The notes: generated from the letters alone by a model not told the origin. A DNA stretch of 11,838 bases from an uncultured Coprococcus sp. (GCA_900548315.1 URJU01000055.1:1-11838), one strand, 5' to 3'; counted from the stretch's first letter, positions 1 through 7,853 are shown. Program-made: numbers and translations.

Positions 1-1069
1 GATGACGAAGGTCATCCACACCAGCTTTCAGAAGTGCGATGTACTCCGTTCCGCCTATCTTGTAAATGATTCCGGAATCGTCAACCCTCACATATGCCAT
101 CTTGTTGCTCACATCATCCGACTCATCCTGACTTCCGGTCCGGGTATCTTCATCCCCGGATGTCTGATTGTCGTAATTGCTGTCTTTATCCGATGAACCA
201 CCGTCAAAACACGTTGATATATTAAGCACAAATGTACCATTCTGATCTGATGTTTCGTCAGAGTCTGAATTATAGCTGATCGTCACTGTCAGCTCCGGCT
301 CATCAAGTCCGTACTTTTTCAGCTGGTCATCGCTTGCATTGTATGTCACATAATCGGTCAGTGAGAGATCTGTGATATTCTTTATGTAGCTGTTAACGTT
401 TTCTGTATCAAGTGCAATCGTCTCGCCATCGTTATCAACAAAGTACTTGTCGTCATCATTATAAGTCAGCTTATTGTCATCATTTCTCTGTACTGAATAC
501 TCCTGGGCACCCGAAAATTCCACCGATGCCACGTCTGACATGTCGGGTATGGAATCATTCTGGATGAGGTCTGTCATCTCAACCTCATAAGTCTCAAACG
601 GATCATTTGCCGCAAGATAGACTTTTCCATCACCTATGGACACATATCTCTGTTCATCCATCTTGCTGTAACCGCCCAGCTTCACTTCATAGTCTTTGTC
701 GCCGGCAGTGATCTTGATCGTGCATGTTGGATCATCTAGACCATACTGGCTGTAGTCCTCCACATCATCTATAGTGAATGACACATCAAATGAAGAGAAC
801 ATGTCAAGGAGAGTATCCATCTCATCCTGACTCACAGGGAAATTAGAATCACTGTCATATATCCATTCGCCATCCTTGTGGAACGCATACGAATGATCTT
901 CATACTCCCACGAAAGTGCCGTCACGTCATCCTTATCTATAGAAAGAACCGTCTCATTGCTGTTCTTTATCTTCTCCTTTTTCTCCTCATGACGGCTCAC
1001 GGCAAATGCAGCTGCACATATAACCACAAGTACACAGAGGAGAATACTAAGTTTCTTATACCGTTTCAT
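1..1069 (-). CDS. DUF4340-type membrane-anchored protein of an ABC export operon (partial, 3' end outside window)
   Basis: The reading frame is open from an ATG at 1069 down to the window edge, giving 356 visible residues without a stop. The start is preceded by GGAGGAGACAGA, a good ribosome binding site. Residues about 7-25 are hydrophobic after a KRYKK basic start, so this is an uncleaved signal anchor or signal peptide with the rest outside the membrane. The exported part is rich in Asp, Glu, Ser and Tyr and has two similar beta-rich segments, each with a 'YGLDDP/YGLDEP' motif (about residues 108-113 and 255-260), as in DUF4340 proteins. An acidic, Asn/Gln/Ser-rich stretch near residues 295-325 looks like a linker. 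The gene overlaps the upstream GldG-like gene by 14 bases. DUF4340 proteins commonly sit beside GldG-like proteins and ABC-2 exporters. Their biochemical role is unknown, and the family call rests on motif and context only. Confidence 0.8.
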   Translation of the reverse strand, partial: MKRYKKLSILLCVLVVICAAAFAVSRHEEKKEKIKNSNETVLSIDKDDVTALSWEYEDHSYAFHKDGEWIYDSDSNFPVSQDEMDTLLDMFSSFDVSFTIDDVEDYSQYGLDDPTCTIKITAGDKDYEVKLGGYSKMDEQRYVSIGDGKVYLAANDPFETYEVEMTDLIQNDSIPDMSDVASVEFSGAQEYSVQRNDDNKLTYNDDDKYFVDNDGETIALDTENVNSYIKNITDLSLTDYVTYNASDDQLKKYGLDEPELTVTISYNSDSDETSDQNGTFVLNISTCFDGGSSDKDSNYDNQTSGDEDTRTGSQDESDDVSNKMAYVRVDDSGIIYKIGGTEYIALLKAGVDDLRH

Positions 1070-2498
1070 TCTGTCTCCTCCTTCTTCTGATAACCACATA
1101 TATTCCTGCACAGATAAATGCTATCGGGAGTATTCCTATCATGACTGTCTTCAGCGTGGACGCTGTGGATTCATTTATGGTAAGGTAATTGTAGCTGAGT
1201 GATTTGCTTCTTATTGATACCGCGTCACTCTCACCGACAAGTTCAGACAGAGCATTCATGGCAAGGTTCAGGTTTGCGCCTGATGAATATGAGTTGTACA
1301 TATCCTCAAGGAAGGTTCCGGATGAAAACCATATGATCTGTCCGCCGCCATCACACGCAACCGACACACCAAGTGCAAACGGTCCTACAGCATCTCCGTC
1401 TTCTTTCTCATATGTAGTTATATTATATCCATCAGCCTTGTTGTATGCTGCATCGGATGTTGAAAGAAGTGTGGTGACTGCGCCACTGGTATCATTTACC
1501 CTCATGCCCTGTGCCACCGGCATAAGCACATAATACTTCTCGTCTATGAGTGGATCTGTGATATCATTGCTGTTCATATCCGGCATCAGCATATAAGGTG
1601 CCTGAAATGCATAGTGATCACGGTCGCCCTCGATCACAACGCCCTCCTGGGTCTCTATGTTGTATTCCTCAAGCAAGCTGTACAAATTTGTAAAGCTGCC
1701 GCTCTCTACAGGTCCCGCAGCCACCATGAGCTTGCCTCCATTCTTTGTGTAGTCTGAGAGAATATCCTTTTCCTCCTCAGATATATCGCTGGCAGGTGCG
1801 TATATGAGTACGACATCCGCATCCTCCGGCACGGAATCCTCATTGAGCAGGGAGAATGTACTTGTCTCCATATTTTCTTTCTTGATATGATCGCTGAATG
1901 TCTCCGGCAGATCACTCTCACCATGTCCCTGAAGTATGTAGAGCTGCGGATGCTCATCGCTCACCACATAATCTATGGCTGAAGTGATAGCTCCCTCGCC
2001 GTCAAATGATGTCTCCGATGAGTACGTTGCCATATTGGTCTGTGTGACATAGATGTCACTGTATGGAATGTATCTGTTCACATCGCCGCACTCCACAACT
2101 AAGCTGTTATTTGCCACATCCTCCGATGTATATTTCTCTGCGAATGTCGGATATGCATCCGGATCCTTCTTCACCACCTCGATATGATCTGACAGGCTTT
2201 CATATTTCGCCAGCAGATTCTCTATTACAGAATTTTCCTTGCCGGACTGAACTATCCAGTAGATCGTCACATCCTTTTGCAGAGCATTTATCACGACCTT
2301 TGTGTTACTGGTTATGGAATACAGTTTAGTTGAACTCATATCGTACTTAGTTGCAGTAGTCGGCATGACGGATGCGAATACATTCACAGCCACGAGTATT
2401 GCCAGGACAATAACTGATATTACAAATGAATACGATCCGGCCCTGAGAGCAGTTCTGTTCTTTATGCTCACTTTCTTTCTGTCTGTTTTTTTCTTCAT
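1056..2498 (-). CDS. GldG-like ABC transporter auxiliary membrane protein
   Basis: This 480-residue protein resembles the GldG / ABC-type uncharacterised transport system family. It has one membrane helix near the N terminus (about residues 24-44, after a Lys/Arg-rich cytosolic start) and a second at the C terminus (about 453-470), followed by an RRRRR stop-transfer tail. The roughly 400 residues between them would lie outside the cell. They contain an 'LYILQGHGE' segment near residue 190 and a 'VVLIYAPASDISEEEKDILSDYTKNGGKL' type segment typical of the family's glutamine-amidotransferase-like fold, with no obvious catalytic Cys triad. The start ATG shares one base with the permease stop codon (TGATG). 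In Bacteroidetes GldG works with GldA and GldF in gliding; here the same trio occurs in a Firmicute with no other gliding genes visible, so a role in export or envelope maintenance is more likely. The substrate is unknown. Confidence 0.85.
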   Translation of the reverse strand: MKKKTDRKKVSIKNRTALRAGSYSFVISVIVLAILVAVNVFASVMPTTATKYDMSSTKLYSITSNTKVVINALQKDVTIYWIVQSGKENSVIENLLAKYESLSDHIEVVKKDPDAYPTFAEKYTSEDVANNSLVVECGDVNRYIPYSDIYVTQTNMATYSSETSFDGEGAITSAIDYVVSDEHPQLYILQGHGESDLPETFSDHIKKENMETSTFSLLNEDSVPEDADVVLIYAPASDISEEEKDILSDYTKNGGKLMVAAGPVESGSFTNLYSLLEEYNIETQEGVVIEGDRDHYAFQAPYMLMPDMNSNDITDPLIDEKYYVLMPVAQGMRVNDTSGAVTTLLSTSDAAYNKADGYNITTYEKEDGDAVGPFALGVSVACDGGGQIIWFSSGTFLEDMYNSYSSGANLNLAMNALSELVGESDAVSIRSKSLSYNYLTINESTASTLKTVMIGILPIAFICAGIYVVIRRRRRQNETV

Positions 2499-3361
2499 CA
2501 GTTATACCTCCTTTTCTCAAGAGACTGCACCGTGAGAAAAACAAAGAATATGACTACAGTCAAATAATACACTATGGCTGTCATGTCAAACACTCCGCTT
2601 GTAAATGTATAAAATCTCTCGAACAATGATAATTTCTCCATGATGTCTGGCAGCAGTCCTTCAAATTTTGAACTGTCCACATAGTATGTGATACCTGTCG
2701 CCGCCAGCACTACAACCGTAAATCCAAGTGACAGGTTTTCATTTCCTGTCAGATACCGTATGAGGGCTCCGAGCAGAACTGCTATGACTATGAGGGAGAT
2801 CGCAGAACCGATCGCCTTAGTCGACACATACTCTGCAAGCGACACGCTAAAATAATTTAAAAGTATGACCGGCACTGTGATACCTGCTGCTATTCCCTGG
2901 CTATCCGTAAGAGATGATATGAACATTCCTATGGCTATGAGCGCTGCACCCATACAGAAAAATGCAAGCAGCGAGCCATATGATGTCGGCAGATATACCT
3001 CTCCGTACTGTGCAAATATAAGTGGGTAAAGGCATATTATAAGCAGAGGTATCAGATATACCACCAGCATTGCCAGATACTTGCCCAGCACTATCTGACT
3101 GGTCTTAAGCGGAAGTGAATACAGCAACTGATCTGTGCGCTGCTTCCTCTCCTCCGATATGACTCTCATTGTAAGTATAGGCACAAATGCGACAAAGCCT
3201 ATGCACACAAAACTTAGCACATACTCAAAGTTGGCAACCGCAGATCTTATGTTGTACATCATGGCTCCAACACCCACAAATGCCAGCAGGAACGCCGCAA
3301 ATATGTACGCTGTCATCGAATGAAAATATCCGGATAATTCATGTTTTAACACTGCTCTCAC
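2498..3361 (-). CDS. ABC-2 type permease (GldF-like)
   Basis: This is a 287-residue integral membrane protein with about six hydrophobic helices, the usual size and layout for an ABC-2/GldF permease. The cytosolic segment after helix 2 has 'MRVISEERKQRTDQLLYSLPLKTSQIVLGKYLA' (about residues 65-97), the characteristic coupling region of ABC-2 permeases that contacts the ATPase. The start is GTG at 3361, overlapping the ATPase stop by four bases (GTGA). It is supported by an AGGAGGTGG ribosome binding site ending about seven bases upstream, inside the last codons of the ATPase gene. Together with the neighbouring ATPase it should form the export channel in the cytoplasmic membrane, with the GldG-like and DUF4340 proteins as outer-face partners. 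The transported substrate cannot be deduced. Confidence 0.9.
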   Translation of the reverse strand: MRAVLKHELSGYFHSMTAYIFAAFLLAFVGVGAMMYNIRSAVANFEYVLSFVCIGFVAFVPILTMRVISEERKQRTDQLLYSLPLKTSQIVLGKYLAMLVVYLIPLLIICLYPLIFAQYGEVYLPTSYGSLLAFFCMGAALIAIGMFISSLTDSQGIAAGITVPVILLNYFSVSLAEYVSTKAIGSAISLIVIAVLLGALIRYLTGNENLSLGFTVVVLAATGITYYVDSSKFEGLLPDIMEKLSLFERFYTFTSGVFDMTAIVYYLTVVIFFVFLTVQSLEKRRYN

Positions 3362-4434
3362 TGCTCATCCACCTCCTGTTCTTGTTTATTTCCCTGTTCC
3401 TCAGTTACACCCTGTTCATGCGGCTCGATTTCTGCCTCAGGCTGTCCATCCGATATCACCCCGGACATCGCAGCTCCAGCCCCTGCTTCTCTCTCATTAG
3501 GTCTGTCTGTAAGCTCAAGGAATACATCCTCCAGATTTGCCTTTTTGCTGTTCATCTCCAAAATGGCTTTGCCTTTACCTGCAAATGAGAAGAACAGATG
3601 TCTGCACACATCCCTTATACATTCTCCATCCACCTCGATATACACTGTTACTGCTGTGTCATCTCTGTCCGTGATCTCCCACCGAGTAACCTTATCTATA
3701 TCTTTAAGACTGTCAGCAACATCTTCCTCCGTAGCCTCAACTGTGAGTGTTATACCCGATGATGCCATCATGAGCTGCTCCAGATTCTCAGGTTCATCAA
3801 ATGCAACAAGGTGTCCCTTTGATATGATGAGTACCTTCTCACATATCGCCTGAACCTCCGACAATATATGTGAGCTGAGTATCACCGTGTGATCCTGTCC
3901 AAGCTGTCTTATCAGCTCCCTGATCTCTATGATCTGGATCGGATCAAGTCCAACCGTCGGCTCATCCAGTATGATGGCCTTCGGATTTCCAAGAAGTGCC
4001 TGGGCTATGCCGACTCTCTGTCTGTAGCCCTTTGAAAGAGATGCTATAAGACGGTTCTTTACCTGATCTATATTGACCTTCTCCACCACCTCATCTATCT
4101 GTCTGCGCAATTCTCTGCCTCTGATCCCTTTTGCCTCGCCAACAAATTTTAAGTACTCAAGCGGAGTCTCATTGGTATACACCGGAGGTATCTCTGGCAG
4201 ATAGCCTATACACCTCTTTGCCTGCTCAGGCTCATCAAATATGTCATGTCCATCTATGATGACATTTCCCTCGGTTGCAGACAGACATCCTGTCATAATG
4301 TTCATGGTGGTGGATTTTCCCGCACCATTTGGGCCGAGGAAACCATACACATGTCCCTCGCCGATCTCAAATGAAAGATCATGCACCGCAACGAAATCTC
4401 CATAGCACTTCGTAAGATGCTCTACTTTAATCAT
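3358..4434 (-). CDS. ABC transporter ATP-binding protein (GldA/CcmA-like)
   Basis: This 358-residue ATPase powers the adjacent permease. Visible motifs are Walker A GPNGAGKST (residues 34-42), the signature LSKGYRQR (about 134-141), Walker B AIILDEP (about 152-158) and the H-loop 'ILSSHIL' (about 186-192). The end of the ATPase fold (about residues 220-312) matches the DUF4162-like C-terminal region of ABC-2 ATPases, ending in 'ANLEDVFLELT'. After it comes an unusual tail of about 45 residues, rich in Gly/Ala and then Glu/Gln, probably disordered. The start ATG has an AAGGAGG site seven bases upstream. It is first in the four-gene operon and faces away from the response regulator gene at 4630. 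The ATPase call is certain; the substrate is unknown. Confidence 0.95.
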   Translation of the reverse strand: MIKVEHLTKCYGDFVAVHDLSFEIGEGHVYGFLGPNGAGKSTTMNIMTGCLSATEGNVIIDGHDIFDEPEQAKRCIGYLPEIPPVYTNETPLEYLKFVGEAKGIRGRELRRQIDEVVEKVNIDQVKNRLIASLSKGYRQRVGIAQALLGNPKAIILDEPTVGLDPIQIIEIRELIRQLGQDHTVILSSHILSEVQAICEKVLIISKGHLVAFDEPENLEQLMMASSGITLTVEATEEDVADSLKDIDKVTRWEITDRDDTAVTVYIEVDGECIRDVCRHLFFSFAGKGKAILEMNSKKANLEDVFLELTDRPNEREAGAGAAMSGVISDGQPEAEIEPHEQGVTEEQGNKQEQEVDEQ

Positions 4435-4472
4435 ACAAAACCTCCTTTTTGTAACTGCGTATCACTCTGTAC

Positions 4473-4501
4473 AGTATATGAACCCAACCTGAAATGTACT
4501 T
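4473..4501 (-). promoter_or_regulatory. Candidate promoter of the ABC operon with a degenerate -35
   Basis: On the minus strand TATACT (4478-4473) is a good -10 box, placing the start of transcription near 4466, about 32 bases before the ATPase ATG. Seventeen bases upstream, at 4501-4496, the sequence is AAGTAC, which does not resemble TTGACA. Instead the -35 region is covered by ACATTTTCA-like repeats. This is the layout expected of a promoter activated by a PhoB/OmpR-type regulator. It is inferred from sequence only. Confidence 0.45.
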
Positions 4502-4555
4502 GAAAATGTCTGTGAAAAAAGTTTGTATTTTTTCCTTGAAAATGTAACAGAAAAA
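4489..4555. repeat. Phased TGAAA direct repeats, putative response regulator operator
   Basis: The space between the ABC operon and the response regulator gene contains CTTGAAAATGT twice, exactly, at 4499-4509 and 4535-4545. A near copy, CTGAAATGT, lies at 4489-4497, and GAAAAAA blocks follow each exact copy (4514-4520 and 4550-4556 or so). TGAA units start at 4490, 4501, 4513 and 4537, so the intervals are 11, 12 and 24 bases, close to whole turns of the helix. OmpR/PhoB-family regulators bind direct half-sites at about 11-base spacing, so this is a plausible binding site for the adjacent regulator. The region is A/T-rich, which raises the chance of accidental repeats. Confidence 0.45.
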
Positions 4556-4629
4556 ACACAAAATCCGCTTACTATTTTCGCTATATGGAATGAGTTATCT
4601 ATAAATATAAATTATCGGGAGATTTTGCT

Positions 4630-5310
4630 ATGCGTGTACTGATTGCTGAAGATGAGGTGTTCCTTGCAAGAAGCCTAAAATATCTGTTGGAAAAACAAAA
4701 ATTTGTGGTCGATATAGTTCACAATGGGCTTGAGGCACTGGACTTTTTTCATACCACAGCATATAACGTTGTTGTGCTGGATATTATGATGCCCGGACTT
4801 GACGGACTTGGGGTATTAAAGAGAATCCGGTCAGAAGGGGCAAAGGTTCCTATCATGATGCTCACAGCAAAGTCTGAGATTGAGGACAGGGTTGCAGGAC
4901 TCTCCGCAGGAGCAGACGACTACGTGCCAAAGCCATTTGCAGCCGCTGAATTCATTGCCAGGGTAAAGGCACTGTCAAGACGAAGTGAGAGCTACACATC
5001 CGATCAGATCAAAATTGGAAATGTGACTCTTGACCGTGATACATATGAATTATGCTCAGATTCAGAGACTATCAGACTCAACACTAAAGAATACCAGCTC
5101 ATGGAGTTATTTCTGAGCCATCCCCACAGGATATTTTCATCTGAGTACATTATGGATAATATATGGGGACAGGACTCCTATTCCTGTATTGATGTCGTAT
5201 GGACATATATCGGATTTGTCCGAAAGAAACTGCGTGCAGTTGGAGCCGACGTTGAGATCCGAACAGTCAGAGGATCCGGCTACACTCTGGAAGAAGAAAA
5301 ATGCCTGTAA
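4630..5310 (+). CDS. OmpR/PhoB-family response regulator, without adjacent kinase
   Basis: This 226-residue two-component regulator has a receiver domain at residues 1-115 with the acidic pocket E7-D8, phospho-acceptor D51 (in VVVLDIMMPG), switch T79 (LTAK) and K101 (in YVPKPF). A winged-helix DNA-binding domain covers about 126-222, ending in the typical 'IRTVRGSGYTL' wing. The start ATG has GGGAG about nine bases upstream. Length and all key residues are normal, so it should be phosphorylated and active. A histidine kinase gene usually follows such a regulator, but here the gene ends at a strong terminator only six bases after its stop and convergent genes follow. The kinase must therefore be encoded elsewhere, or the regulator is an orphan. 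Divergence from the ABC operon and the repeats between them suggest that operon as its target. Confidence 0.93.
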   Translation: MRVLIAEDEVFLARSLKYLLEKQKFVVDIVHNGLEALDFFHTTAYNVVVLDIMMPGLDGLGVLKRIRSEGAKVPIMMLTAKSEIEDRVAGLSAGADDYVPKPFAAAEFIARVKALSRRSESYTSDQIKIGNVTLDRDTYELCSDSETIRLNTKEYQLMELFLSHPHRIFSSEYIMDNIWGQDSYSCIDVVWTYIGFVRKKLRAVGADVEIRTVRGSGYTLEEEKCL

Positions 5311-5315
5311 ACAGC

Positions 5316-5348
5316 AAAGGCCACGGTCTAACATTCACCGTGGCCTTT
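5316..5348. terminator. Bidirectional hairpin terminator between convergent genes
   Basis: AAAGGCCACGGT (5316-5327) and ACCGTGGCCTTT (5337-5348) form a perfect 12-bp stem around a nine-base loop. The A/T ends of the stem supply a short U run on either strand. It lies six bases after the response regulator stop and 43 bases beyond the last gene of the minus-strand catabolic operon, so it can serve both. Confidence 0.85.
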
Positions 5349-5390
5349 GAAGATCTTTATCTGCTATATGAAAATATCCTGTTCATGAAA

Positions 5391-6536
5391 CTACCTCATA
5401 TATGGCGTATCCCACAGCTTGAGCTTTGTTCCAATGCCTTCCCTGAGTGCTTTCTGGTAGCACTCGTAGCCCCAGCCTACATCAAGGATCGGCATACCGC
5501 CAAGACTCACAAGAAAGATCTCGTCATCACTCGTTCGTCCCGGCTCGAGGTCTCGCATTATGTTCCCCAGATGCCTAATCTCACTCTTCTCTATCCAGCC
5601 ATCCGTCACCATATTTACAAAATGTATTCCCGGTGTTCCAAGTGATATCCTGTTACCGTCCTCATCCCACTCCTGATACACATTTACATATTCCTCATAC
5701 ATCTGAATGTTGTCCACAACCTTCGTCACATGGTCTCTGACAAATTCCAGATCCATATCCATGGTTCCAGATGATATGATAGTGCATCCCGGTTTTACCC
5801 ATGCCGGATCTATAACCGGCCATTTTCTCGGTTCAACAGATACCGCCTCCGCTATTATGTCTGCATCCCTCACAGCTTCCTCCAGAGTATCGCAGACGAT
5901 TATCTCCTTGAGACTCTTATAGTTCTCTCTGGCAAAATCCGCCAGCTCATGGGCTGTGTGCGAGGTCTTTGAGCTGCCCTTGATCTTCAGCACCTCCATG
6001 TCCGGGAACTTCGCCATGATAGCCATGAGGCTTGTCCTTCCTATGACTCCTGCGCCGAGGATAGTCAGTACCTTGCTATCCTTTCTTGCAAGATACATGG
6101 CAGTAAGTCCGGGCATTGCCCCGGTTCTCATGGCACTTAAGAGATTGGCTGACATATACGCCAGCGGCTGACCTGTCTCCACGTCATTTAATGTCGCCAT
6201 GAGTATGGATCTCGGCAGACCCTTGTGTGAATTTCTGCCATTTGAGCCATACCATTTCTCACCACACATATGAAATCTGCCGCCAAGGTATGCCGGCATC
6301 GCCATGAATCTTCTGTCTGCAGAATCCGCAAGCGGGAAGTTCGGAATATCCGACTTCTCCGGGAATATGAGCTGTACACCGTGGTCGTTATGCGCTCTGC
6401 CGCCCATGAGATAATCACCCTCACTTAAGAGTGTTATAACTTCTCCTATGGTGTCCACAGCCCTGTCCGCATCAAGTACGCCCGCCTTTATCATGTCCTC
6501 TTCATTCAGAAATAAGAATTCAACCTTGCTGTCCAT
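5391..6536 (-). CDS. Ornithine cyclodeaminase/mu-crystallin-family protein ('tyramine oxidase subunit B'-like)
   Basis: The protein has 381 residues when read from the ATG at 6536. An ATG eight codons further upstream (6560) is possible, but AGGAGGTGG lies six or so bases before the 6536 ATG and inside the longer version, so the inner start is chosen. The fold is the ornithine cyclodeaminase/ketimine reductase/alanine dehydrogenase family: K94 in 'GEKWYGSN' and R137 in 'SAMRTGA' match the substrate-binding Lys and Arg of that family, and GAGVIG (161-166) is the NAD(P)-binding turn. It is longer than ordinary ornithine cyclodeaminase (about 350) because of extra N-terminal and C-terminal segments. 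From memory, close relatives in gut Firmicutes are annotated as tyramine oxidase subunit B; I cannot verify the evidence behind that name. As last gene of the operon, 27 bases after the Fe-ADH, it may act on an imine or amino acid intermediate. Confidence 0.85.
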   Translation of the reverse strand: MDSKVEFLFLNEEDMIKAGVLDADRAVDTIGEVITLLSEGDYLMGGRAHNDHGVQLIFPEKSDIPNFPLADSADRRFMAMPAYLGGRFHMCGEKWYGSNGRNSHKGLPRSILMATLNDVETGQPLAYMSANLLSAMRTGAMPGLTAMYLARKDSKVLTILGAGVIGRTSLMAIMAKFPDMEVLKIKGSSKTSHTAHELADFARENYKSLKEIIVCDTLEEAVRDADIIAEAVSVEPRKWPVIDPAWVKPGCTIISSGTMDMDLEFVRDHVTKVVDNIQMYEEYVNVYQEWDEDGNRISLGTPGIHFVNMVTDGWIEKSEIRHLGNIMRDLEPGRTSDDEIFLVSLGGMPILDVGWGYECYQKALREGIGTKLKLWDTPYMR

Positions 6537-6563
6537 ACTGCCACCTCCTGCTGTATACATTGG

Positions 6564-7733
6564 TTACTTAAAACATCTTCTATATATCTCCACTACATCC
6601 GTCTTCGTCAGAGGCACTCTGCAATACTCAAGGCCCTCTGCTGCCGCCTTCTCAGCCATCTCGTCAAAGTCCTTCTCATACGGCACGCCCAGCTCGCCAA
6701 GATCCGAGGTAAGTCCCATGTCCTCATACAATTTCTGAGTCTTTGATATTGCCTCTCTGGCTATATCATAAGGATCCTTTGTCTTGTCTATATCCCACAC
6801 ATTCACGCCGTAATTTACGAGAACCGGAAGGCTCTTCTCATTAAGAATGTAATCCATCAGAACCGGCGTGATGATCGCAAGTCCGTGTCCATGTGTTATA
6901 TCATAATATGCACTGAGCTGATGCTCTATGGAGTGCGCCGGCCACGGGCCATCTTTGCCACACGCTATGAATCCATTTATCGCCCACTCTGATGCCCAGA
7001 GGATATTTGCCCTGGCATCATAGTTGTCCGGATCTGAGACTGCCACCGGGCCATACTTGATAAGTGTTTTAAGAAGCGCCTCCATCATGCGGTCCTGCAT
7101 GTATGTGTCTCCGTTATCTGCAAAATAAACCTCAAATATATGGTTCATGATATCCGCCACACCTGCTGCCGTCTGGTATGCAGGAACAGAAAATGTATAC
7201 TCAGGGTCAAGTATCGCATATGCCGGATAGAGCAGATCAGATGCAATGTCCTTCTTCTGCTTTGTTTCCTCATTTGTGATAACTGCAAATGGATCCATCT
7301 CGGAGCCTGTCGCAGCCATAGTTGCAACAGCTATGATCGGCACTGCATTTTTTATCTTCTCAGAGTGTCCCACCAGCTCCCACGGATCTCCATCATAGCA
7401 CGCTCCGGCTGCTATAGCTTTGGAACAGTCTATCGTACTTCCGCCGCCCACAGGCAGTATAACCTTCACATCATGTTCCAGACACATCTGCACACCTTTC
7501 TTCACCGTTGTGAGTCTCGGGTTGGGTTCCACACCAGAAAGCTCAATATGGGAAATGTGACTACAGTCAAGTAACTCGATTATCCTGTCGTACAGCCCTG
7601 TCCTCTTTATACTTCCGCCTCCGTACACCAGCAGAACACTATCTCCGTATTCGCTGATGTACCCCGGCAGATCATCAATGGCGCCCTTGCCAAATGATAC
7701 CTTTGTCGGAATATTATAAAAGAAATTTTCCAT
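6564..7733 (-). CDS. Iron-type (group III) alcohol dehydrogenase, aldehyde-reductase-like
   Basis: This 389-residue protein has the normal length for group III metal-dependent alcohol dehydrogenases of the YqhD/BdhA branch. The metal ligands are D194, H198 (in GVADIMNHIFE), H267 (WPAHSIEH) and H281 (DITHGHG), at the same residue numbers I recall for E. coli YqhD. The dinucleotide-binding loops are GGGS at 38-41 and GGGST at 96-100. Such enzymes mostly reduce aldehydes to alcohols with NAD(P)H. Position 40, often decisive for NADH versus NADPH, is Gly in a GGGSIK loop; I do not assign the cofactor. AAGGAG lies upstream of the ATG. The gene is the fifth of the operon, after a 117-base gap that may hold a second promoter. 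A likely role is disposal of an aldehyde made by the flavoenzyme encoded upstream, regenerating NAD(P)+. Confidence 0.93.
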   Translation of the reverse strand: MENFFYNIPTKVSFGKGAIDDLPGYISEYGDSVLLVYGGGSIKRTGLYDRIIELLDCSHISHIELSGVEPNPRLTTVKKGVQMCLEHDVKVILPVGGGSTIDCSKAIAAGACYDGDPWELVGHSEKIKNAVPIIAVATMAATGSEMDPFAVITNEETKQKKDIASDLLYPAYAILDPEYTFSVPAYQTAAGVADIMNHIFEVYFADNGDTYMQDRMMEALLKTLIKYGPVAVSDPDNYDARANILWASEWAINGFIACGKDGPWPAHSIEHQLSAYYDITHGHGLAIITPVLMDYILNEKSLPVLVNYGVNVWDIDKTKDPYDIAREAISKTQKLYEDMGLTSDLGELGVPYEKDFDEMAEKAAAEGLEYCRVPLTKTDVVEIYRRCFK

Positions 7734-7823
7734 GACATACCTCTCCTTTTTCTAACTGTCATCGTTGATACTTTTTACTCTCTGAAGTTTTCTTATCTTA
7801 CTCCACAGAATTTCTCCGCCAAT

Positions 7824-7853
7824 AATATACAACCATGATTCATACGCTGTCTA
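7824..7853 (-). promoter_or_regulatory. Weak candidate internal promoter before the Fe-ADH gene
   Basis: The 117 bases between the DAO-family gene and the Fe-ADH gene (7734-7850) contain no ORF and no stable hairpin that I can see. On the minus strand TAGACA (7853-7848), an 18-base gap and TATATT (7829-7824) resemble a sigma-70 promoter that overlaps the end of the upstream gene. It could give extra transcription of the last two genes. The match is modest. Confidence 0.3.

Noticed and set aside
3187..3588. 133-codon plus-strand ORF with a hydrophobic stretch
   Set aside because: Shadow of the permease and ATPase genes, spanning their junction on the opposite strand.
5301..5645. 114-codon plus-strand ORF after the response regulator, considered as a kinase remnant
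   Set aside because: It runs through the terminator and then antisense to the cyclodeaminase-family gene; no kinase motifs.
7140..7574. 144-codon plus-strand ORF rich in Cys, His and Arg
   Set aside because: It lies wholly antisense to the Fe-ADH gene, has no ribosome binding site, and its composition is that of a reverse-frame shadow.
7734..7850. Possible terminator or attenuator between the DAO-family gene and the Fe-ADH gene
   Set aside because: No GC-rich stem followed by a U run could be found; only weak AT-rich symmetry.
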